Part shown: piece by piece, positions 9,096 through 17,976 of the stretch
Position numbering within the stretch: the stretch's first letter is position 1
How the letters are laid out: each line of letters begins with the position of its first letter
NCBI RefSeq assembly: GCF_016278365.1
Contig: NZ_JADQBZ010000011.1
Span: 196,640-260,639 of the forward strand
DNA: 64,000 nucleotides
Direction of reading: 5' to 3'
Origin: Methanolobus sp.
GTDB taxonomy: Archaea > Halobacteriota > Methanosarcinia > Methanosarcinales > Methanosarcinaceae
Translations under genes and position numbers: made by a program
The notes under the pieces: model-generated
Databases searched by the model: none
The model's input: the letters and a program-made list of their open reading frames with translations, nothing else
Told to the model about the DNA's origin: nothing

Positions 9096-9872
9096 TCACT
9101 CACCCTTTTGTGAGATGACCTGGGCAAAAGCAAAATTTGGTTTTACATCATTTATCTTGACGCGCACATGGTCACCTACTTTCACATTCTTTACAAATAC
9201 CACAAAATTATCGATAAGCGCAGCACCGTCTCCACTTGCACCAAGTTCCTTTATCTCGACATCGAACTCGTCACCTTTACGGACGGGAGATGTCAGGAAC
9301 TTTTTGCCTATAACGTATATTTCGGCGCTCTGGGAGCGGGAAGCATCGGGAGTATAGGAGCGCATGAACGTGAAATTCTTGTCCATCTTATTGAGGAAAT
9401 CCTTGAACATGTCACCCTGGAAAACCTTGACAACAAAATGGCCACCGGGTTTGAGTATCTTCTTGGCACATCCGAGGGCTGAGGTGGTCAGGTCGATAGA
9501 TCGCGCATGGTCCAGGCTCCAGTTGCCGGACAAGTTGGGTGCGGCATCGCAGATCACCACATCTACTCCCCTCAGGCCTACCATTTCTACGATCTTCTCA
9601 ACAGTCCTATCGGAAGTGATATCGCCTTTTATGGTTTCGACACCTTCTATCGGAGAGATCTTTTGAAGGTCAACACCAATAACACGTCCTCCGGAAATCT
9701 CTTTTGCAACTTCCAGCCAGCCTCCCGGTGCAGCCCCGAGGTCAACTACTGTGTCTCCGGATTTGATGAGTTGATGCTTTTCATTGATCTGGAATAACTT
9801 ATAAGATGCCCTTGAACGAAAACCCTCATCCTTGGCTCTCCAGTAATAGTTGTCGCGTCTGTCTCTTGCCAT
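9096..9872 (-). CDS. rlmE: 23S rRNA 2'-O-ribose methyltransferase RlmE/FtsJ with TRAM domain
   Basis: SAM-dependent 2'-O-methyltransferase of the FtsJ family acting on the A-loop uridine of 23S rRNA. Residues 1-200 hold the Rossmann fold: YYWRAKDEGFRSRASYKL (first catalytic Lys), VVDLGAAPGGWLEVA (SAM site), VICDAAPNLSGNW (catalytic Asp) and GGHFVVKVFQGD (second catalytic Lys). A C-terminal TRAM domain (about 205-258) follows, as usual in archaeal homologues. ATG 9872 (MARDRRDNYY) is the conserved family start; further in-frame starts upstream, to 9899, would add nine unconserved residues. Confidence 0.93.
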   Translation of the reverse strand: MARDRRDNYYWRAKDEGFRSRASYKLFQINEKHQLIKSGDTVVDLGAAPGGWLEVAKEISGGRVIGVDLQKISPIEGVETIKGDITSDRTVEKIVEMVGLRGVDVVICDAAPNLSGNWSLDHARSIDLTTSALGCAKKILKPGGHFVVKVFQGDMFKDFLNKMDKNFTFMRSYTPDASRSQSAEIYVIGKKFLTSPVRKGDEFDVEIKELGASGDGAALIDNFVVFVKNVKVGDHVRVKINDVKPNFAFAQVISQKGE

Positions 9873-9902
9873 ATGAATCTGTAGCCTCATTAAATCCAAA
9901 TG

Positions 9903-10481
9903 TCAAATACCTTGTGCAGCTCTTAACTGTTCAAGTTTCCTGCTCAGTTCCTGCAGCTCATCTTCAATGCCGTCCATTCCTCCGGGAAGCCAGGAATCGT
10001 AATCATAGTACAGGTTAAGGATATCGCCATACCGTCCTGCAAGAACGGAGAATCCGGCTTCACTTATGCTGCCCTCTGAGAAAGAACTTATATCCTCGCT
10101 AAGTCCCATAGCTTGCTCATGCAGGTTTGCAGAAAAGCTTTTTGAAACCCTTTCCAGATCGACTTCCCTTTTGGACATCACGAGAATATCAATAGCCTCA
10201 CTTAATTCGAAGGGAATATCTGGAAAAGCGTTTGGCCCTGGAATGTAATAATTATTCCCGCAGGGATGGCTTACATCTGAGTCAGCGCATTTAACTTCAT
10301 CCGGACTGATAACCTCGAGCAGGTGCTCATCCACTGCTTTCCTGCACATCTCAGTTATCGTTTCCGCAGAAAAGTCCTCTTTCCTCAGGAAAGATATCTC
10401 TTCTGCCACAGCGCATATCTCATCCTCCCTTAAAGCGCCAAGCGCATCAATGATGCCTGCAAGTTCCTCGTTTGTGATCAT
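9903..10481 (-). CDS. Conserved hypothetical acidic helical protein upstream of rlmE
   Basis: About 192 residues, acidic and mostly helical, starting MITNEELAGIIDALGALREDE and ending with a coiled-coil-like LQELSRKLEQLR. Similar uncharacterised proteins are, to my knowledge, found next to FtsJ genes in other Euryarchaeota (haloarchaeal DUF7109-like), but I cannot confirm membership here. ATG 10481 is preferred over one at 10505 because AAGGAAAT lies just upstream. It lies between the Vms1-like gene (about 31 nt away) and rlmE (about 30 nt), so the three are probably cotranscribed. Context suggests a ribosome-related role; the sequence alone gives no function. Confidence 0.75.
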   Translation of the reverse strand: MITNEELAGIIDALGALREDEICAVAEEISFLRKEDFSAETITEMCRKAVDEHLLEVISPDEVKCADSDVSHPCGNNYYIPGPNAFPDIPFELSEAIDILVMSKREVDLERVSKSFSANLHEQAMGLSEDISSFSEGSISEAGFSVLAGRYGDILNLYYDYDSWLPGGMDGIEDELQELSRKLEQLRAAQGI

Positions 10482-10512
10482 GGGATTTCCTTGTAATATC
10501 AACATTTATTGC

Positions 10513-11553
10513 TTATAATTTGTAGCGCCTAAGGACCAGCATTTGCTTCAGTATGTCATCAAGGTTGTGCTTTTCTATATGCACATCCGCAGAAGATAAC
10601 AGCCGAGGGATGTCTTCTGCTATGCCTGCAGTGATCATTTTTGCCACTTGCTGGTCACCACCTATCAGCAGATAATCCGGAGATTCCTCAAGGGACTCCA
10701 GCATCTTTACAAGAGCAATTCGCACTTTTTCCGCATGGTGCACTACCTCTTCATCCCTCAGGCGTTCAAAGCGTCTCTGGCTGAACCCACCCTTTGAGTG
10801 TTTTGATTTTACGTTGCTCCGGATAATCTCATATGAATCGAATGTCCGGGAATCCCGGGAATAACCTGCCAGGGACTCACCTGCATGTGCAACTATAACA
10901 AGGGCTGCCTCCTCCCTGTCCAGAAGCATGTTCAAAGGCGTGACATTGAATGAGTCTCCTGCCTGCCAATCTGCATCTTCCACAGGGAACGGGGGAATGA
11001 CCAGTTCATTCACCATGTGGTCCTGGTCATAGAAAAGCACACATCCGTTTGAGGATTCGATCTTTTGTATAAGCTGTAAGGATTCAGGGTCTATCTGGCC
11101 TTCAGGCATGCCCCTGTAAGGCTCATCCGACAGGGAATGATCCGATGGTACATAAATTGTCAACAGATTAGCAGAAGGTGACCTCAAGGAAGATAGAGAA
11201 TGAATGTATTCCTGTGCCTTACGTGGGGAAATCGTTTCAACAAGGCGGTAGGCCGCCTGTGAGGAACATGTCCCTTTCTGGATCTCAAGTTCGTGTTCCA
11301 GGGTACGGACTCTCACCTCTGCAATATTCAGATTTTCTTCAGCAACCTGTTTGGCTGCCACTGCCTTCTTTTCATTCTCAGCGCTCTTATCCATCCTTCT
11401 CTGCAGAGTACTGATATCCAGCCTGAGCTCAACGATATGCGAGTGAAGTCTGTCGATCTCTTCTTCCAGTTTTTCTTTTCCCGTGTACCTGCCAAAAAGA
11501 GAATTGATATTATCTGCAAGTTTACCTTTTTCTGTCTTGCTCTTTTCTGTCAT
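10513..11553 (-). CDS. Vms1/ANKZF1-family (VLRF1-type) peptidyl-tRNA endonuclease/release factor
   Basis: 346 residues. The N-terminal third is a coiled coil (heptads in LEEEIDRLHSHIVELRLDIS). The rest is an eRF1-like VLRF1 domain: LLTIYVPSD, LVIVAHAGESLAGYS, and the signature GGFSQRRFERLRDEE, whose Gln259 corresponds to the catalytic glutamine of Vms1. This family releases nascent chains from tRNA on obstructed large subunits. ATG 11553 is preferred: a TATA box centred 27 nt upstream places transcription at or next to the start codon, while an in-frame TTG at 11610 would lie upstream of that promoter. Its place above rlmE supports a ribosome quality role. Confidence 0.85.
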   Translation of the reverse strand: MTEKSKTEKGKLADNINSLFGRYTGKEKLEEEIDRLHSHIVELRLDISTLQRRMDKSAENEKKAVAAKQVAEENLNIAEVRVRTLEHELEIQKGTCSSQAAYRLVETISPRKAQEYIHSLSSLRSPSANLLTIYVPSDHSLSDEPYRGMPEGQIDPESLQLIQKIESSNGCVLFYDQDHMVNELVIPPFPVEDADWQAGDSFNVTPLNMLLDREEAALVIVAHAGESLAGYSRDSRTFDSYEIIRSNVKSKHSKGGFSQRRFERLRDEEVVHHAEKVRIALVKMLESLEESPDYLLIGGDQQVAKMITAGIAEDIPRLLSSADVHIEKHNLDDILKQMLVLRRYKL

Positions 11554-11576
11554 TCGAAATATCAATATAAAATTTT

Positions 11577-11584
11577 TATATAAA
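11577..11584 (-). promoter_or_regulatory. TATA box for the Vms1-like/rlmE operon, probably leaderless
   Basis: TTTATATA on the minus strand, centred about 27 nt before ATG 11553. Archaeal transcription starts about 22-27 nt downstream of the box centre, which would put the mRNA 5' end at the start codon. No Shine-Dalgarno sequence lies between the box and the ATG, so a leaderless transcript is likely. Confidence 0.5.
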
Positions 11585-11773
11585 AAGCCTATCCATCTTT
11601 TTGATTTCATTCAGGCTTTCCTTTTTATTGCGCACACAATCTATAAACTAATTTCCAAGCGCTAGAAAAGGAGAGATATATTGTACCATGGTTGTATCCA
11701 AATATTATTTTACACGTAGCCATTGCAAAAAAGTGGAAATAAAAAGGGAGGATCAAAATAAGAGGAAAAAGGT

Positions 11774-12610
11774 TCAGGCATCCATAACGAGCCTGAAACC
11801 AGTCATAGAATCACCGTCACGAGCATCTTTTTTGACCCGATATGCAGAATCCAATGCATTGGAAAAACTAGACCAACTGCCACCTCTGGCTACTTTCAGA
11901 GTGCTGCCGCTCTTTACTACTGCGCTACCATCCTCATATGCGCTGCTATAGCCTTCAGCCCAGCTGTCCTGAACATATTCACCTACGTTTCCATGAATAT
12001 CATACAATTCCCATGAGTTTGGAAGCTTCTGGCCCACATTATGGGTTGCACCATCAGAGTTATCCTTGAACCATGCATGGTTTGCAAGGGTCATGCCTTT
12101 TTCAGCATCGATGACACCAAAGGAGTATTCCGTAGTTGTCCCTGCCCTGGCTGCATATTCCCATTCGGCTTCTGTAGGCAGTCTGTACCTGGTAGTGCCT
12201 TCCTTCTCGTTGAGCTTAGCTATGAATTGCTGGACCTCGTCCCATGAAACTGATTCAATAGGTTTATTATCGCCTTTCGATGCAGAAGGATTGCTGCCCA
12301 TAATCTCCGCCCACTGCTTTTGTGTCACTTCATACTTACTGATATAGAAGGAATTCTGCAGCCTTACCTGATGAACGGGCTGTGAAGCAGCATACTTAGC
12401 TGAACCCATGCTGAAAGTGCCTGCTTCTATATGCACGAATTCCATTCCGAGGGTATTTGTATATCCATTACCTGGAGCGGCACCGTCGGCACCTTTTACG
12501 TTTGCATTACCATCATCATTACTACTGTCATCCGAACTGCACCCTGCTGCTGAAACGACAATCAGTATTATTAATATGATCAGAAATTTTTGATTTTTGA
12601 GTATGCCCAT
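11774..12610 (-). CDS. Lipoprotein with formylglycine-generating-enzyme (SUMF1)-like domain
   Basis: 278 residues. A lipoprotein signal peptide ends VSAAGC (lipobox Cys24), followed by an Asp/Ser/Asn-rich linker. The SUMF1/FGE domain fills residues 50-278: FVHIEAGTFSMGS, KYEVTQKQWAEIM, YRLPTEAEWEYAARAG, DIHGNVGEYVQD, ARGGSWSS and the closing MTGFRLVMDA. The only cysteine is in the lipobox, so the copper-binding cysteine pair of true formylglycine-generating enzymes is missing and sulfatase activation is unlikely. It probably acts as a ligand-binding or hydroxylase-like domain on the outer face of the membrane. It is divergent from an orphan binding protein gene. Confidence 0.88.
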   Translation of the reverse strand: MGILKNQKFLIILIILIVVSAAGCSSDDSSNDDGNANVKGADGAAPGNGYTNTLGMEFVHIEAGTFSMGSAKYAASQPVHQVRLQNSFYISKYEVTQKQWAEIMGSNPSASKGDNKPIESVSWDEVQQFIAKLNEKEGTTRYRLPTEAEWEYAARAGTTTEYSFGVIDAEKGMTLANHAWFKDNSDGATHNVGQKLPNSWELYDIHGNVGEYVQDSWAEGYSSAYEDGSAVVKSGSTLKVARGGSWSSFSNALDSAYRVKKDARDGDSMTGFRLVMDA

Positions 12611-12798
12611 AAAGATTCCTCACTGTAAAGGTGATTTTGTAGAAGTAGGACTATTAAAACATATCGATTCATGGCTGAAAAGGAGCAAGAAGCGCTACTT
12701 AATGAAAGAGAATCTTTCAAAAGGCAACAGCAAGCTATTAAATATACTAGGAAAATATTTAAATTAATATAATTTAGTAGTTAACCGGAGATAATCGA

Positions 12799-14037
12799 AT
12801 GAAAAAAATCACAGGCGTTCTAATGAGCCTTATGATAGTTGCAATCCTAGGTTTGGGTTGTGTCGGAACTACAGAAAAGGTATCTGATGAATCAGTGGAC
12901 ATCACTATTGGAGCACTATTACCACTTACTGGCAACCTTGCCTCTATAGGAGAAGCAAGCCATTCTGCACTTGAATTGTCGGCCGGGGATATTAACGGCT
13001 ATTTCTCAGAACTTGGTTCCGGAAAGAACGTAGAATTGATTGTCAAGGACACAGGAAGTGATCCTGAAACAGCCCTGGAGCAACTCAAAGAACTTAATGG
13101 AATGGGAATTAAGATCGTTATTGGTCCACAGGGAAGTAATGAGGCAGAAGCTGTCCTTGAATATGCAAACGAGAATGGCATCATCCTTCTGAGTACCGCA
13201 TCAACAGCCCCATCTTTAGCAATTCCTGGCGACAATCTGTTCAGGCTTGTACCTGATGATACAAATCAGGGAATGATACTGGCTTCACTCATGAAGGAAG
13301 AAGGCACTACCACTATAATCCCTATATACAGGAATGACACGTGGGGTAGCGGACTCGCCGATGAGGTTGAAAAGAGTTTGGAGATTCTTGATGGCACAGT
13401 TCTTGAAGGAGTTACATACGAAACAGATAACCTGGACCTTTCCACAGAAGTAGAGTCACTCAATGAGAAAGTAGTAGCAGCCACTTCAGAATACGACGAG
13501 GGGTCCATAGCTGTGGTTCTTTGTTCCTATGGAGAGGTAACAGAGATCTTTACGTTAGCCCAGAACTATCCTGCCCTTTCAGAGGTCAACTGGTACGGCA
13601 CTGACGGCATGGCACTGAACAAGGGACTTATCGACAATGATAGTGCAGCCGGTTTTGCTGTAGCAACCAACCTCAAGGCACCAATGTACGGATACATGGG
13701 ATCTAATGACATCTACCAGGCAACCGTACCCCGAATAGAACAACAGCTTGGAAGGATTCCTGAATCTTACGCATTGACAGCATATGACGCCCTCTGGATA
13801 GCTACATTTGTTGACCTGGATGCCATTCCGGAGAATGATGGAAGTATAAAAACTGCAATGGATACTCTTACAGACACGTATTACGGAGTCAGCGGATGGA
13901 CAATGCTCAATGAGAACGGAGACAGAAAATACTGGGAATATGAAATATGGACAGTCACTGAAGAAAATGAAAGTTATCAGTGGGAAAAGGATGAAATGGT
14001 TATGCTACGCGGCGAAAGATTAATATTCATCAGATAA
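12799..14037 (+). CDS. LivK-type (type I periplasmic binding fold) substrate-binding lipoprotein
   Basis: 412 residues. The signal peptide ends ILGLGC (lipobox Cys21). The mature part is a receptor-family ligand-binding fold, as in branched-chain amino acid ABC transporters: ITIGALLPLTGNLASIGEA, ELIVKDTGSDPETA, VIGPQGSNEAEAV, ILLSTASTAPSLA, NLFRLVPDD and the C-terminal YALTAYDALWIA. No permease or ATPase gene adjoins on either side, so it is an orphan receptor that may serve a distant transporter or a sensor. GGAG precedes the ATG, and a clear terminator follows the stop. Confidence 0.9.
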   Translation: MKKITGVLMSLMIVAILGLGCVGTTEKVSDESVDITIGALLPLTGNLASIGEASHSALELSAGDINGYFSELGSGKNVELIVKDTGSDPETALEQLKELNGMGIKIVIGPQGSNEAEAVLEYANENGIILLSTASTAPSLAIPGDNLFRLVPDDTNQGMILASLMKEEGTTTIIPIYRNDTWGSGLADEVEKSLEILDGTVLEGVTYETDNLDLSTEVESLNEKVVAATSEYDEGSIAVVLCSYGEVTEIFTLAQNYPALSEVNWYGTDGMALNKGLIDNDSAAGFAVATNLKAPMYGYMGSNDIYQATVPRIEQQLGRIPESYALTAYDALWIATFVDLDAIPENDGSIKTAMDTLTDTYYGVSGWTMLNENGDRKYWEYEIWTVTEENESYQWEKDEMVMLRGERLIFIR

Positions 14038-14072
14038 ATGGCGGTGTGTTCACACCAACCATTTACTTTTTT
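14037..14072 (+). terminator. Hairpin terminator after the LivK-type gene
   Basis: AATGG (14037-14041) pairs with CCATT (14059-14063), and GGTGTG (14043-14048) pairs with CACACC (14051-14056). Six T residues follow at 14067-14072. It lies between convergent genes and starts on the stop codon. Confidence 0.7.
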
Positions 14073-14113
14073 CCAGTCCCGTGCTTGTTTTCATGAATTA
14101 TAAGGCTACCTTC

Positions 14114-14641
14114 TCATTTATATTCCGGGTTCATCCATACCATCAGGATATCGGCCTCAAAACTCCCGTCCGGTTTTTTGATCCTCTTTTCCATCCTGCC
14201 TTCCTCCAAAAATCCAAGAGACTTGTAAAGACTGATGGCAGCATGATTGCTTTCCTTTGCTATCAGCTCGACCCGGAGAATCTCCGGATGATCCGACCTT
14301 ACCTTATCAAGCATAGCAATAAAAAGTGCTCTTCCGACACCTCTTCTCTGAAATGAAGGATGCACAGCAACGGTAAGATGCTCGAGAACATGCGAGAGAG
14401 CAATAAGAGTGGGCCTGTAGGTGTGTATCTCCCCGACGAGCCCGGCGCCTTCGCCATCATCAACCACAAGGATTATTCCGTCCGCAAGGCTGTTCCCGAG
14501 GAACTTATCAACGTATTCTTCTGTGATCTCGTAGGCTTCACGCACAAGACCATGGGGGCGTGAGGTAACTTCACGGTAGAGAGCGAGAATCTTGTATTTA
14601 TCATTGAGGGTTGCGAAGCGGGGAAGCGGTAGAGGAGTCAA
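14114..14641 (-). CDS. GNAT-family N-acetyltransferase
   Basis: 175 residues. Acetyl-CoA-binding motif A is HLTVAVHPSFQRRGVGRALF (the QRRGVG pyrophosphate loop), motif B is AAISLYKSLGFLEEGRMEKRIK, and the C-terminal strand DILMVWMNPE completes the fold. The family transfers an acetyl group to an amine; nothing in the sequence fixes the acceptor. It is monocistronic, convergent with the LivK-type gene and divergent from coaBC. Confidence 0.85.
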   Translation of the reverse strand: MTPLPLPRFATLNDKYKILALYREVTSRPHGLVREAYEITEEYVDKFLGNSLADGIILVVDDGEGAGLVGEIHTYRPTLIALSHVLEHLTVAVHPSFQRRGVGRALFIAMLDKVRSDHPEILRVELIAKESNHAAISLYKSLGFLEEGRMEKRIKKPDGSFEADILMVWMNPEYK

Positions 14642-15063
14642 TGTAAATGCACCTCCTATTCAATAACATAAGCACATTATCATTTAAGTACAAACTATTA
14701 CAAGTACTACAGAATATAAGAAGAGATTATCCAATTAGAGTTTTGATTTAAAAGCCTATTCATTTTTCTCATTAAGGCTATCTGTTTTCAAACTAGATTT
14801 AAGACACGGATCTGCAAGAGTAACACATATTTGCAAAAACGGTGGATCTTAGAACCCTGCAAAAAAGAGATCTGTGTAAATCCCATGTAAATCCGGGTCT
14901 TGATATTTCAGGGATGAATGCGAATCGTGGAATACTAAGGAACACCATCAAATTAGAACAAGGGTTTCAGGAGCTAATTAGATATCCTCAAAAGATCAAA
15001 CTATTTTTACCCACCCCTATTAAATACTAAAAATTCACTTATTTAATCAAAAAAGGATGTAAA
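14642..15063. other. Intergenic region between GNAT and the CoA operon
   Basis: About 420 bases without a convincing gene. A 62-codon frame at 14842-15030 has no ribosome site and no recognisable family. The last 50 bases hold the coaBC promoter: AT-rich ATTAAATACTAAAA near 15018-15031 and a GGATG ribosome site just before ATG 15064. Confidence 0.5.
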
Positions 15064-16308
15064 ATGCCCCTGATCCCAAAAGGACACCCGACTCTGTGGA
15101 TAAAGTCCACGAGATCCGAATCGTTACATGGCAAGACTATCGTACTTGCAGTTACAGGCAGCATCGCTGCCGTGCGCACGGTCGAGCTGGCGAGAGAAAT
15201 CATACGCAGGGGCGCGGATGTGCATGCGGTCATGAGCGAGGCTGCGGGATGGATAATCAACCCGATGGCCCTGCACTACGCTACCGGGAATGAGGTCATC
15301 ACCGCGATAACCGGGAAAGTGGAGCATGTGGAATTCTTTGGAAATATGGGTAGTGCAGACCTCTTACTTGTAGCACCTGCAACGGCAAATACCATAGGGA
15401 AGATAGCGACAGGGATAGATGACACACCGGTGACAACCTTTGCGACAACAGCCATCGGAGCAGGCAAACCTGTCATGGTGGTACCTGCAATGCACGAAGA
15501 TATGTACAGGCATCCCGCAGTGATTGAAAACATTGAGAAATTAAGGTCATGGGGCATAGGCATCATCTGGCCCAGGGTCGAAGAAGGTGTTGCCAAGATC
15601 AGCGACAACACCCGGATAGTGCTTGAGGTCGAGCGCATGATCGGCAGCAACAGCCTGCAAGGGAAAAAGATACTGATCACAAGCGGTGCTACGGCAGAGA
15701 CTGTGGATCCTATAAGGATACTTACTAACCGGGCGTCGGGGAAAACTGGAACCGAGCTGGCACTGGAAGCCTACCGCAGAGGTGCTGAGGTCACCATAGT
15801 GCACAGGAACAGGCTTGAGATCGATGGTATTCGGGAAATATCCGTAGAAAGTGCTGAACAGATGACAGACGCAGTACTGGAGGAGCTTGCAAGAGGTTAT
15901 GACTTGCTGATAAGCGCGGCTGCTATTGGCGATTACACACTGGAGGCAGCAGGAACAAAAATAAAGTCGGGAGGAGAGCCGGTGCTTTCGCTTAGGCCTA
16001 CCCGTAAGCTAATCAAAGAAGCAAGAAATGCTCATCCGGAAATAAAGATAGTCGGGTTCAAGGCAGAGACCGGGATAAGCAAAGAAGAACTTTTTGAGCG
16101 TGCGCTGCGTACGCTCAACAATTCCAATCTGGACATGATAATCGCGAATGAGGTCAGTGCCGGTGGAATGGGAACCGATGATAACAGCATATATATGATC
16201 AGGCCGGACAGGAAGGAACACATGAACATCAGCGGCCCAAAAAGCGTGATAGCAAACACCATCATGGATGAGATAACCCGGATGCTTTCCATAGGGGATA
16301 AACACTAG
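15064..16308 (+). CDS. coaBC: Bifunctional phosphopantothenoylcysteine decarboxylase / phosphopantothenate-cysteine ligase
   Basis: Catalyses the CTP-dependent joining of cysteine to 4'-phosphopantothenate and then FMN-dependent decarboxylation to 4'-phosphopantetheine. CoaC half: VLAVTGSIAAVRTVELAR, HVEFFG (catalytic His), LLVAPATANTIGKIA, and VVPAMHEDMYRHP. CoaB half: KKILITSGATAETVDPIR, NRASGKTGTELA, LISAAAIGDYT and IVGFKAETG. The length of 414 is normal. About 20 residues precede the CoaC core. The next gene, pantoate kinase, begins on the base after the stop, so the operon is tightly coupled and covers consecutive CoA steps. Confidence 0.96.
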   Translation: MPLIPKGHPTLWIKSTRSESLHGKTIVLAVTGSIAAVRTVELAREIIRRGADVHAVMSEAAGWIINPMALHYATGNEVITAITGKVEHVEFFGNMGSADLLLVAPATANTIGKIATGIDDTPVTTFATTAIGAGKPVMVVPAMHEDMYRHPAVIENIEKLRSWGIGIIWPRVEEGVAKISDNTRIVLEVERMIGSNSLQGKKILITSGATAETVDPIRILTNRASGKTGTELALEAYRRGAEVTIVHRNRLEIDGIREISVESAEQMTDAVLEELARGYDLLISAAAIGDYTLEAAGTKIKSGGEPVLSLRPTRKLIKEARNAHPEIKIVGFKAETGISKEELFERALRTLNNSNLDMIIANEVSAGGMGTDDNSIYMIRPDRKEHMNISGPKSVIANTIMDEITRMLSIGDKH

Positions 16309-17193
16309 ATGGCAAGCAAGGAAACAATCAGTGCAAGAGCTTTTGCACCTGCGCATATTACAGGTTTTTTCGAAGTCCATGATCATACGGATCCTGTAAG
16401 GAAAGGTTCCACAGGTTGCGGAATAGTGCTCAATGCGGGAGTTGAGACCACTGTAACCATTGGGGAAACTATCGAAGAGACAGCCATATCGTTGAACGGT
16501 AAGCATGTTGCAGGCAGCACCAGCCGGACTGTTGTGGAAATGCTTACTGACAGACCAGTCAAAGTTGAAAGCATTGCGCAGATACCCATAGAATGTGGGC
16601 TGGGCGCATCAGGCGCCGGTGCTCTCGGTACGGCCTATGCCCTAAACCGCGCTCTGTCACTTAATCTCACAGCCAATAAGCTCAATGAGGTAGCCCATGT
16701 AGCGGAAGTAAGGAACCGAAGCGGACTGGGGGATGTAGCTGCCCAGTCGCTGGGCGGTGCTGTGATAAGAACATCACCCGGAGCCCCGGGTATCGGCGCC
16801 TGCGACAGGATACCGACAGGCGAATCAGATGTCTTTTGCATCGTCCTGGGGAAACTGCCGACAGGCTCGGTACTTGGAAACGAAGAGGCTGTAAGAAGTA
16901 TAAACACTGCAGGAAAGGTTGCCATGAAAAGACTTATGGTAAGGCCCAGCATAGAGAACTTCATGACCTGCTCCAGGGATTTTTCCATTGGGACAAAACT
17001 GGCAAATGAAAAGGTAACAGATATTATAGAAGATGTAGAGGCAGTAGGAGGAATAGCATCCCAGGCCATGCTCGGCAATACGGTCTTTGCAATGGGAGCA
17101 AATTGTAAGGGTGCTGAAATTGAGGAAATCCTTTCCTGCTTCGGGCAGGTGCTGCACTACAGGATAAGCCCCGGCAGCATTCGAATGATCTGA
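16309..17193 (+). CDS. pok: Pantoate kinase (archaeal GHMP kinase family)
   Basis: ATP-dependent phosphorylation of pantoate to 4-phosphopantoate, the archaeal replacement for the bacterial PanC/CoaA order of steps. 294 residues with GHMP features: ARAFAPAHITGFFEVH at the N-terminus, the ATP loop PIECGLGASGAGALGTAYALN, and RSGLGDVAAQSLGG. It directly abuts coaBC upstream and is followed after 12 nt by phosphopantothenate synthetase, its pathway partner, which fixes the assignment. Confidence 0.95.
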   Translation: MASKETISARAFAPAHITGFFEVHDHTDPVRKGSTGCGIVLNAGVETTVTIGETIEETAISLNGKHVAGSTSRTVVEMLTDRPVKVESIAQIPIECGLGASGAGALGTAYALNRALSLNLTANKLNEVAHVAEVRNRSGLGDVAAQSLGGAVIRTSPGAPGIGACDRIPTGESDVFCIVLGKLPTGSVLGNEEAVRSINTAGKVAMKRLMVRPSIENFMTCSRDFSIGTKLANEKVTDIIEDVEAVGGIASQAMLGNTVFAMGANCKGAEIEEILSCFGQVLHYRISPGSIRMI

Positions 17194-17205
17194 GGAGATA
17201 AAAAT

Positions 17206-17976
17206 ATGACAGAGATTCCCATAGACCATCCAAGGTACGAATCCCTCATTACCAGGGAAAAGATAGTGGAAGGCGTACGTATGGGTTTTACCAGCCAGCA
17301 AGGCCTGGTTGCACAGGGCAGGGGAGAGGCGTTCGATTATCTCATAGGTGAGAAGACCATTGAATCCGCAGCCGTGGCTGAGAGAGCTGCTGTTGCATAC
17401 ATTCTCCTGGCAAAGAGACCGATCATATCGGTGAACGGGAACACAGCAGCACTCGTACCAGAGAGTCTTGTGGCTCTCGCAGATTTTACGGGAGCTGCTC
17501 TTGAAGTGAACCTCTTCCATAGGAGTGATGCCAGGGTGCACAAGATCATAGAGCTTCTCAAATCCCATGGTGCCGTCAAGGTGCTGGGTGGCAAAGGCGA
17601 CAAGAGACTTGACCTGTCCCATGACAGGGCGATAGTGGATGAGGAAGGGATCTTCAGCGCGGATGTTGTGCTGGTGCCACTGGAAGACGGGGATCGCTGC
17701 CAGAAACTGGCAGAAATGGGAAAGACGGTCATTGCCATCGACCTTAACCCGCTCTCAAGAACTTCGCTCAGTGCAACGGTGACCATAGTGGACAACGTCA
17801 CACGGGCGCTACAGAACATGATACACTTTACGAAGGAAATGAAACAGGACAGCAGGCAGTCCCTTGAGGAAGTCATCGAAGCATACGATAACAACGAGGT
17901 TATTGCCGACGCCCTCTATGCGATCCAGGAAAGATTGAAACAGCAGTCAGAAGAAAGAGGGATACGATGGATCTGA
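17206..17976 (+). CDS. pps: 4-phosphopantoate-beta-alanine ligase (phosphopantothenate synthetase)
   Basis: Joins 4-phosphopantoate and beta-alanine with ATP to make 4'-phosphopantothenate, the second step of the archaeal CoA branch. 256 residues; recognisable blocks are ESLITREKIVEGVRMGFTSQ, GLVAQGRGEAFDYLIGE, ISVNGNTAALVPE, ALEVNLFHRSD, LEDGDRCQKLA and IDLNPLSRTS. A GAGGAG ribosome site precedes it. It overlaps the following HD-domain gene by 10 nt. Confidence 0.95.
   Translation: MTEIPIDHPRYESLITREKIVEGVRMGFTSQQGLVAQGRGEAFDYLIGEKTIESAAVAERAAVAYILLAKRPIISVNGNTAALVPESLVALADFTGAALEVNLFHRSDARVHKIIELLKSHGAVKVLGGKGDKRLDLSHDRAIVDEEGIFSADVVLVPLEDGDRCQKLAEMGKTVIAIDLNPLSRTSLSATVTIVDNVTRALQNMIHFTKEMKQDSRQSLEEVIEAYDNNEVIADALYAIQERLKQQSEERGIRWI

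Noticed and set aside
14842..15030. 62-codon plus-strand frame before coaBC
   Set aside because: No ribosome site, no recognisable domain, and composition like the AT-rich spacer.
16825..17622. 265-codon minus-strand frame opposite pok and pps
   Set aside because: Both sense genes are certain, and the antisense translation is low-complexity and unlike any family.
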